DNA of 6,889 bases from JAZDEU01 sp043808545 (lineage in GTDB: Bacteria; Patescibacteriota; Patescibacteriia; JAZDEU01): assembly GCA_043808545.1 (NCBI GenBank), contig JAZDEU010000070.1, forward strand, positions 1-6,889, in the 5' to 3' direction. Positions 1-5,300 of this stretch are shown one piece after another (the first letter of the stretch is position 1; each line of letters begins with the position of its first letter). A model generated the notes under the pieces. It saw only the letters and a program-made list of their open reading frames with translations, did not search any database and was not told the origin of the DNA. The translations under genes were made by a program, and so were the position numbers.

Positions 1-2
1 TA

Positions 3-141
3 CTCAGCACGGTTTCAGTGCCATTTGCTTAAAACCCCTAATTTTAAATAAAAATTAAATTCCAGCGCAAAGAATAAATCTTGTGAAGGCAAAATATTCC
101 TTTAGCAAATGGCACTTTTGGAACTACTTGAGCAGTTACAA
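3..141 (+). repeat. Terminal 139-bp inverted repeat, left copy
   Basis: Bases 3-141 are the exact reverse complement of 6751-6889 by direct comparison; identity stops at 142 (t against a). The two copies point inward and bound everything else in the window. The repeat contains a 100-bp core with 13-bp inverted ends, listed separately. Outside the core there is weak further similarity between the left flank (CTCAGCACGG) and the complement of the right flank (CTCAAGTAG), so the true element may be nearly the whole 139 bp. A contig that stops in a repeat at both ends is what an assembler produces around a multicopy element, so the genome probably has further copies. An assembly foldback is the main alternative. 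Confidence 0.95.
17..116. mobile_element. MITE-like element, left copy
   Basis: A 100-bp segment begins AGTGCCATTTGCT (17-29) and ends with its exact reverse complement AGCAAATGGCACT (104-116). The interior is AT-rich and has no convincing gene of its own. Short size, perfect 13-bp terminal inverted repeats and a second copy in the window fit a miniature inverted-repeat element mobilised in trans. No transposase is present. A target-site duplication cannot be defined because identity between the two copies continues past the core on both sides. It overlaps the 3' part of the broken gene on the minus strand. Confidence 0.55.
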
Positions 142-442
142 TATTATTAAATTGCAGATTTTTAGCTAAAATTACTATAATTAAGTTTTTAAACTTTTTA
201 GAACCGAACAGCCCTGCAGTAGATACGATATAATAATAAACGGCAAGAGCAGCAATAGTAAAAACAAATTCACCTTGCGCATTCTCCAGCGCGACATCAG
301 AAACAGGCACCGCCCCGGCTTCAGCTAGCCATGCGGGCAGTTATTCTGTTGCAACGGCAGGATTAACTTGTTGTCCCGTCGTGGTTGCAAATACTGGCGC
401 TGAAATTATTATAACAGAAAAAAACGATAGGAGCAAAAACAA
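44..442 (-). pseudogene. Broken small exported/membrane protein gene
   Basis: One minus-strand reading frame runs from about 442 to the TAA at 44-46 with a single interruption, a TAA at 341-343. Before that stop it encodes a convincing Sec signal peptide: a long Leu/Phe/Ile-rich core ending APVFA, a likely cleavage site, followed by TTTGQQVNPAVATE. After the stop the same frame continues with LPAWLAEAGAVPVSDVALE, a hydrophobic stretch (FVFTIAALAVYYYIVSTAG) and a basic tail. The last 30 or so residues come from the terminal repeat, so the original 3' end may have been replaced by it. No ATG exists at the 5' end; TTG at 440-442 is the first usable in-frame start and an in-frame TAG lies further upstream. 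A promoter-like TTGACA/TATACT pair is placed correctly. I do not recognise the family. Alternatives are a sequencing error at the stop, or expression of only the distal 88 codons from the ATG at 308-310. Confidence 0.5.
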
Positions 443-466
443 AATTAAAAAATTTATCTCAATTTT

Positions 467-493
467 AGTATAGCCCCCCTGCTAATTTGTCAA
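467..493 (-). promoter_or_regulatory. Promoter for the broken exported-protein gene
   Basis: On the minus strand TTGACA (488-493) and TATACT (467-472) are separated by 15 bp that include a run of six G. Both hexamers are close to the sigma-70 consensus, but the spacing is two bases short of optimal, possibly through length change in the G run. It reads into the signal-peptide frame and is divergent from cca. Confidence 0.5.
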
Positions 494-516
494 TAGCGGT
501 GTAAAAATCAGCTATA

Positions 517-545
517 TTTTCAAAAACATAAAGATGTGTTAAGAT
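517..545 (+). promoter_or_regulatory. Probable promoter of cca
   Basis: TTTTCA (517-522) and TAAGAT (540-545) are 17 bp apart, each matching 4 of 6 sigma-70 consensus bases. Transcription would begin at about 552, only a few bases before the ATG at 556, and no Shine-Dalgarno sequence precedes that ATG, so a leaderless or nearly leaderless mRNA is possible. A less well spaced alternative uses TTGTCA (487-492) with TATATT (513-518). Confidence 0.35.
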
Positions 546-555
546 AAATAATAAT

Positions 556-2013
556 ATGAGTTTACCAAAAGAAATACTAAAAACTATAGAAAAATTAGAA
601 AAAAATGGGTTTGAGGCATACGCGGTCGGAGGATGCGCGCGGGATTTTTTGCGCGGGCTTGCCTGCGCAGGCAGGATAGAGCCTAAGGATTGGGACATAA
701 CAACAAACGCAAAGCCAGAACAAATACAAAAAATATTTCCTCATAATTTTTATAATAATACATTTGGAACTGTTACCATTCAAACAGAAACCGCTGATCC
801 AGCTTTAAAAAATATAGAAATAACGACTTATCGCAAAGAATCAGAATATAATGACAAAAGACATCCTGATTTAATTGAATTTACTGCTACGCTGGAAAAA
901 GATTTATCCCGCCGCGATTTTACAATTAACGCAATGGCGATATTGCCAAATAAAGATGCTATAAAAATTATAGATCCTTACGATGGGCGGAAAGATTTAA
1001 AAAATAAGCTTGTCCGCGCTGTTGGGAATGCAAACGAAAGATTTAATGAAGATGCTTTAAGAATGTTGCGCGCGATACGTTTTGCGGCGCAGCTTAATTT
1101 TAAAATTGAAGAAAATACTTTAAAAGCGATTAAAAAAATTTCCGCGCTGCTCGCAAAAATTTCAAAAGAAAGAATAAGAGATGAGTTTGTAAAAATGATT
1201 ATGTCAGACGCGCCAGACGAAGCCATACTGCTTCTTAAAGATACTAATCTCTTAGGCTATGTAATTCCAGAACTTACTTTTGGAATAGGCGTGGGGCAAA
1301 ATAAACATCATATTTACAGTGTATTTGAGCATAGCGTTCTTTCGCTGAAACATTGTAAAAGCCCAAAATTAGAAGTCCGGCTTGCGGCGCTTATGCATGA
1401 TATTGCAAAGCCAGCTGTAAAAAGCGGTGAGGGATTTTCTTCAACATTTTATAATCATGATCGCGTTGGCGCGAAATTTGCGAAAAAATTTTTAACCCGT
1501 TTGCATTTTTCAAATGAAATTATTGATAAAGTTTATACATTGATTTACAATCATATGTTTTATTATGATATGGGAGTAGTGACTGAGGCGGCGGTTAGGC
1601 GGATAATAAAAAGAGTTGGGAAAGAAAATTTAAAAGATTTAATTGATTTGCGGGTAGCGGATAGGTTAGGAAGCGGCGCGCCTAAAGCGAAGCCGTACCG
1701 CTTGCGCCATTTAGAATATATGCTGGATAAAGTGCAAAATGATCCAATATCGGTAAAAATGTTAAAAATTAACGGGGACGATTTAATGGCTGAATTAAAG
1801 CTAAAACCAAGTCCGGCGATTGGCGCGATAATGGATGCGTTGCTTGCGGAAGTAATTGAAAATCCTGAATTAAACGAGAAAGAATATTTGCTAAATCGCG
1901 CGCGGGAATTAGCGAATATGGATTTAACAAAAATCAGGGCGCTTGCGAAAGAAAAAATTGAAACAAAAAAAGAAGAAGATGAACAGGAAATAAAGGGGAT
2001 GCATTGGGTATGA
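556..2013 (+). CDS. cca: CCA-adding tRNA nucleotidyltransferase with HD domain
   Basis: A 485-residue class II tRNA nucleotidyltransferase, a cytoplasmic enzyme that builds or repairs the 3' CCA of tRNAs from CTP and ATP. The head domain shows GGCARD (residues 25-30), the metal-binding DWD (45-47) in PKDWDITT, the SRRDFTINAMA motif (118-128) and the EDALRMLRAIRF nucleotide-recognition region (165-176), followed by SKERIRDEF (203-211). An HD phosphohydrolase-type domain follows, with HD at 281-282 in LMHDIAKP, HDRVGA at 301-306 and NH at 332-333. The tail (about 463-485) is Lys/Glu-rich. The ATG at 556 fits the usual N-terminus. Six residues LACAGR (35-40), encoded by an 18-bp palindrome, sit between the GGCARD helix and PKDWD; without them the text reads FLRGIEPKDWD, the normal family spacing. 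The gene converges on a tRNA that lacks encoded CCA, a plausible substrate. Whether it adds the whole CCA or only part of it is not decided here. Confidence 0.95.
   Translation: MSLPKEILKTIEKLEKNGFEAYAVGGCARDFLRGLACAGRIEPKDWDITTNAKPEQIQKIFPHNFYNNTFGTVTIQTETADPALKNIEITTYRKESEYNDKRHPDLIEFTATLEKDLSRRDFTINAMAILPNKDAIKIIDPYDGRKDLKNKLVRAVGNANERFNEDALRMLRAIRFAAQLNFKIEENTLKAIKKISALLAKISKERIRDEFVKMIMSDAPDEAILLLKDTNLLGYVIPELTFGIGVGQNKHHIYSVFEHSVLSLKHCKSPKLEVRLAALMHDIAKPAVKSGEGFSSTFYNHDRVGAKFAKKFLTRLHFSNEIIDKVYTLIYNHMFYYDMGVVTEAAVRRIIKRVGKENLKDLIDLRVADRLGSGAPKAKPYRLRHLEYMLDKVQNDPISVKMLKINGDDLMAELKLKPSPAIGAIMDALLAEVIENPELNEKEYLLNRARELANMDLTKIRALAKEKIETKKEEDEQEIKGMHWV
658..675 (+). repeat. 18-bp palindromic insert inside cca
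   Basis: CTTGCCTGCGCAGGCAGG contains a perfect 14-bp palindrome at 660-673 and differs by one base (659) from the 18-bp palindrome at 2709-2726. It is read as exactly six codons, LACAGR, with no partial codon at either edge. It lies in the short segment before the catalytic DWD, where the family normally has no such residues. Confidence 0.8.
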
Positions 2014-2045
2014 AATAAATATTCAAAAAAACAGATTAAAAACCA

Positions 2046-2071
2046 AAAGCCGCCCCGAATAGTGCGGCTTT
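2046..2071 (-). terminator. Intrinsic terminator, mainly of the tRNA gene
   Basis: AAAGCCGC (2046-2053) pairs perfectly with GCGGCTTT (2064-2071) around a 10-nt loop. On the minus strand the stem is followed by TTTTGGTTTTT, a good U-tract just after the tRNA 3' end. On the plus strand it lies 33 bp after the cca stop, but only three T follow, so termination of cca there would be weaker. Confidence 0.8.
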
Positions 2072-2077
2072 GGCGTG

Positions 2078-2149
2078 TGGACTCGACGGGATTCGAACCC
2101 GCGCTACTCACTTGTCAAGGGTGGCGTGCTGCCATTACACTACAAGCCC
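2078..2149 (-). tRNA. tRNA, probably Val (GAC), without encoded CCA
   Basis: The 72-nt minus-strand gene folds as a class I tRNA: acceptor GGGCTTG/CGAGTCC (7 pairs, two of them G-U), TA at 8-9, D arm GTGT...GCAC with GG in the loop, T arm GCGGG-TTCGAAT-CCCGT and discriminator A73. The discriminator is followed by CAC, so CCA is not encoded. The anticodon region is CACCC-TTGACAA-GTGAG. Read with U33 before GAC and A37 after it, the anticodon is GAC (Val), and A73 suits Val. Strict numbering by arm lengths would put UGA (Ser) at 34-36, but serine tRNAs need a long variable arm that is absent. In either register the anticodon stem has two mismatches, so it could be a degenerate tRNA. A promoter and a terminator flank it correctly. 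Confidence 0.8.
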
Positions 2150-2162
2150 GAGCCACGAATTT

Positions 2163-2191
2163 ATTGTATAACAAAAAGAACCCTCTTGCAA
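2163..2191 (-). promoter_or_regulatory. Promoter of the tRNA gene
   Basis: On the minus strand TTGCAA (2186-2191) and TACAAT (2163-2168) are separated by exactly 17 bp. TACAAT matches 5 of 6 of the -10 consensus. Transcription would begin near 2156, seven bases before the mature tRNA 5' end. The -35 lies in the loop of the hairpin at 2171-2204, so that hairpin and this promoter share DNA. Confidence 0.55.
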
Positions 2192-2204
2192 GGGATCCTT
2201 TTGT
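2171..2204 (-). terminator. Terminator-type hairpin downstream of the activase gene
   Basis: The arms 2171-2184 and 2191-2204 pair at 12 of 14 positions around the 6-base loop CTTGCA. In the minus-strand direction GGATCCCT...AGAGGGTTC is followed by TTTTTGTT, the form of an intrinsic terminator. It could end the activase transcript about 120 nt after its stop codon, or the small RNA proposed here. On the plus strand the T-tract is shorter. Confidence 0.6.
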
Positions 2205-2251
2205 TGACAAGTGAGTTTACTGCTCATAATGTTGAGCGCACCACCTTTTAT
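2171..2251 (-). ncRNA. Candidate small RNA complementary to the adjacent tRNA
   Basis: A strong minus-strand promoter (2258-2285) and the terminator-type hairpin at 2171-2204 would delimit a transcript of about 80 nt. From 5' to 3' it would hold AAAAGGTGGTG, a small hairpin GCTCA/TGAGC (2222-2237), the 13-nt segment complementary to the tRNA anticodon arm (2204-2216), then the terminator. An ATG at 2228-2230 opens a 30-codon frame (MSSKLTCQQKDPLQEG...) that runs through the terminator and stops inside the tRNA; AAGGTGG is 13 nt before it, too far for a good ribosome site, so I do not call it a gene. If the hairpin is read through, the same RNA is a 5' leader of the tRNA. This is inference from signals only. 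Confidence 0.3.
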
Positions 2252-2268
2252 GCTAATATCATAGCATA
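2222..2268. other. Two small hairpins between the activase gene and the tRNA
   Basis: GCTCA-TAATGT-TGAGC (2222-2237) and TATGCTA-ATATCA-TAGCATA (2249-2268) are perfect short inverted repeats. The second overlaps the -10 box of the minus-strand promoter, so it could be an operator or just a local structure; I cannot tell which. On the plus strand TTGACA (2204-2209) with TAATGT 17 bp later is also promoter-like and would direct transcription antisense to the activase gene. Confidence 0.35.
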
Positions 2269-2285
2269 CTTATATATTTTGTCAA
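2258..2285 (-). promoter_or_regulatory. Strong minus-strand promoter after the activase stop
   Basis: On the minus strand TTGACA (2280-2285), a perfect -35, and TATGAT (2258-2263), 5 of 6 to the -10 consensus, are 16 bp apart in AT-rich DNA. It is the best promoter-like match in the window. It lies about 40 bp past the activase stop codon and reads towards the tRNA, so it serves either a small RNA or a longer tRNA precursor, not the activase. Confidence 0.6.
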
Positions 2286-2322
2286 TAGCAAATTTTGAAA
2301 ATGTCAAGTAATAAATACCTTC

Positions 2323-5300
2323 TCACCGTAGCGAATCAATCCCTCCTAATTGCCACGCGAAGCTGGCTATTTTACTCTCATCAATCGGCTCGCCATCAAC
2401 AAATATAGCTAAAAATGGAATTTCAGAATGATTAAGCTGGGCCTCTGCGATTTTTGTCGGCATACATCCGTAAGGACCGATTAAAACAGCACCTTTTATT
2501 TCTCTGTTTTTATACATTAAAATAGGCGCGCCGATGCTTAAAATCGCTTCCCCTTGCGGAGCATCCCCCACATAAGGATAACCTGCTTTTACAACATCTG
2601 CTATTTTATGATCATGATGCCAATTAAATTTATTTTCGCAAACTTTATATAACTTATTTTCAATAAATTCCATAGCCAATCTTTCAATTTTCTTTTTTAT
2701 TATTCGCGCCTGCCTGCGCAGGCAGGTATATTCGCTTTCACATTCGCGTAAATTAGCGTTTTCGCAAAAGCTAACATAATTAACCCATTCTCTAAACGGC
2801 GCTAATTTTACCCGCATACCATATTTTTCTAATTTTTCAATTAAATAATCGTTCGCGAATAATTCTTCTCTTACATATATTTCTCCCGCCATTAAAACAT
2901 CAATTATTTTATTCTTTTTATTTTCATCTATTTCTATCTCAGAAAATTTTTCAGCCACCTCTTTCATTAAAGACGCTAACCCCCAAATATTTCCAGTGCC
3001 TGCCGCAGAAGATTTTTTTTCTAATTTTTTTATGAATTTATTTTTATATATTTCATATAGTTCTTGCGCTTCTCTAGAATTTTTCGCTATTGGCCTAATA
3101 TAATGGAGCATATCATGCAATAAATCCGCGCTCACCGCCCCTGCCCATAATTTAAGCTGAACTAATTTTGATATGTCCGAATCATAACTATCTTCAGTAG
3201 AAGGCGAGTAAAATTCTATGTCTATATCCAAATTCATCTCTTTTAATAATTCATCAACTAATTGTTTTATTCTTATATGGTACATACAATATCTGCAAGG
3301 ACCTTCAGTGGTCGGAACTAAAAAAATCAGCTTTGTCGTAAATTTTTTAGGGCTATTTCCCCCCTTATCAAGGGGGGATACAAGGGGGTTTAAAGTGAAT
3401 AAAAAATTTTTAATAGACCCCCATACGCACAAAAAGGGTATGCATTCTTTGCCAGAGCAGTCTTTTCTGCCAAGCATAAATGAATCTTTATTAACTTCAG
3501 GCAAAGCTTTAGCATTAACTCCATAAGAACTAAAAACAGCGGCTAAAAATTCATTCCCATCACCCATTGGCGGGACCAATAACATTGTATTTTTGTCTAA
3601 TAAATCAGGTGCTTTGGTTCCTTTATAATTTACATCATAATAATCTATATTTGCTTTATGTTTTATTTTTGTCTCTTTATTTCCCATATAAAGAGAGCAG
3701 GTATGAAGAAATGCTTCTATTCTTGTTATAAAACCAGCGACTCCGGAATGACCATCAGTTTCTAAATTCATATGCGGATAACCTTTAGAAATGTTTTTGA
3801 AAAAATGTTCTAAAAAGCTGTCAGGTCCGCAAATATAATTTGAAATCCAGATAGGAAAAATGTTTTCTTGTTCAAAAGAATCAATGATGCCTCGCAAATT
3901 TCTCTGTCCTTCCCCCCAGTACATAATGTTTAATATATCAGTTTCTTCGCGCACGGGATAGCAATCAATAGGCAAAGCGATCGCGCCGCTCTCTTGTATC
4001 GCCTGCGGAATAGAGCTGTTTAATACTGGATCGCAAATAGTATAAAGCCTTCCGCAAATTAAAATCACGGGCAAATTTTTTTCACGCGCGTATTTTAACG
4101 CCCTTTTCCCAATCTCGTGAAGTTCTCTTTCAAATCTTTTTTGCGTCGCTGCCGCATTATTATATGCTTCAAAAGCCACCCCATCTGAAGACCCTAAAAA
4201 ATTCGCGATTTTTAAAAACTCATTTCTTATATTTTCATCTTCAATTCCATTTGAAAAATCTAAAACTGGATTTAAGAAATTATTATTTTTTCCAGTCGCG
4301 TGTTTTATTAAATCAGGCGCGCTTTGAACAAGCGGACAAGTGCAAGATCCAGCTTCGTCTTTAATAATTGGCAGAGCTTTTATTTTTGGACAAAAATAAA
4401 AGTCTGTTTTTTTGAAAAGGCCGTGCATTATTTTTATCGGCGCGCAAGTATCATAGCTTGAGCATAAGCTGTCGCCCTTCTCCATTGTTTCAGCATTGGT
4501 CTTCAAAATTTTTACATTAAACCCTAATTGTCTAAAAAATACCGCCATCAACGGAAGAAATCTGACTACACCCAGCCCGGCAGGAATGCCGACTGTCTTT
4601 AAGCCGCTGGGGGGGATGTCAAGAATCTCCCCCAACAATTTCTCCCTTTCCTTAAACGGATTTGGCGCGTCAGAAGAAAGTTTATTTGTTTTTGTTTGTT
4701 CATATTTAGGACACATTCCGCCGTTTAATACATTTTTTTGCTGTCCTCCGACATCAATTAAAGTTGTGCTTATTCTGCATAAATTTCCGCACTTAGGATT
4801 CTCGCATTTAAACTCTCCTCGTGAGATAACTTTAGCGGATAAAAATTTATTCAAATTAAAATATATTTTTTCTTTTTTTGAAAATCTGCTAAATTCTTCT
4901 TGCGCGAATAATGCTATTCCTATCGCGCCCATCGCGCCAGGATTAGGTGGGACAATAACTTCTTTTCCAGTGACTCCGGCTAGCGCGCAAGCGAGTGCTA
5001 TATGAGTCGCAGGCATCCCTTGCAAAAAAATTTTATCCCCAAACATTCTTTTCCCCATTACCCTATTTACATAATTATAAATAACTGAATAATAAAAACC
5101 TGCGAAAATATCTTTAAGACTATACCCTTCTTGCAAGGCTTTGTTAGCAAGTTCCGCGACAAAAACTGTGCAATGCTGACCTAAATTAGCCGGTTTTTTA
5201 GAAGCATACGCCATTTTTCCAAATTCGCTAACATCATTTACTCCATAAAAAATTCCCTGTTCTTCTAAAAATGAACCTGTGCCAGCCGCGCATGCCATAT

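Larger units (their letters stand above)
2106..2216. repeat. 13-bp inverted repeat linking tRNA anticodon arm and leader
   Basis: ACTCACTTGTCAA at 2106-2118, inside the tRNA anticodon arm on the plus strand, is the exact reverse complement of TTGACAAGTGAGT at 2204-2216. The arms are 85 bp apart. On the minus strand, RNA made upstream of the tRNA would therefore contain a perfect 13-nt complement of the tRNA anticodon loop and the 3' side of its stem. Confidence 0.85.

Noticed and set aside
1563..2111. Long minus-strand frame across the cca 3' end
   Set aside because: It is a shadow of cca with Phe/Ser-rich low-complexity sequence and no family features, and it crosses the terminator.
2171..2251. 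T-box riboswitch suggested by AAAGGTGGTGCGC followed by a terminator
   Set aside because: The region is far too short for a T-box stem I with specifier loop, the T-box consensus is only partly matched, and a tRNA rather than a synthetase or amino-acid gene follows.
2075..2311. Plus-strand frame beginning MWTRRDSNPR
   Set aside because: This is the antisense translation of the tRNA gene, a well-known false protein (RRDSNPR...LPLHYKP) in bacterial annotation; the rest runs through promoter and hairpin DNA.
2323..2325. UGA recoded as glycine or selenocysteine at the activase end
   Set aside because: Both complete genes stop at TGA at the expected family length and contain no internal TGA. Continuing through this one gives sequence overlapping the promoter with no family similarity.
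4496..5005. 169-residue plus-strand frame inside the activase gene
   Set aside because: The opposite strand is unmistakably conserved coding sequence; this frame has no start context and no recognisable domain.
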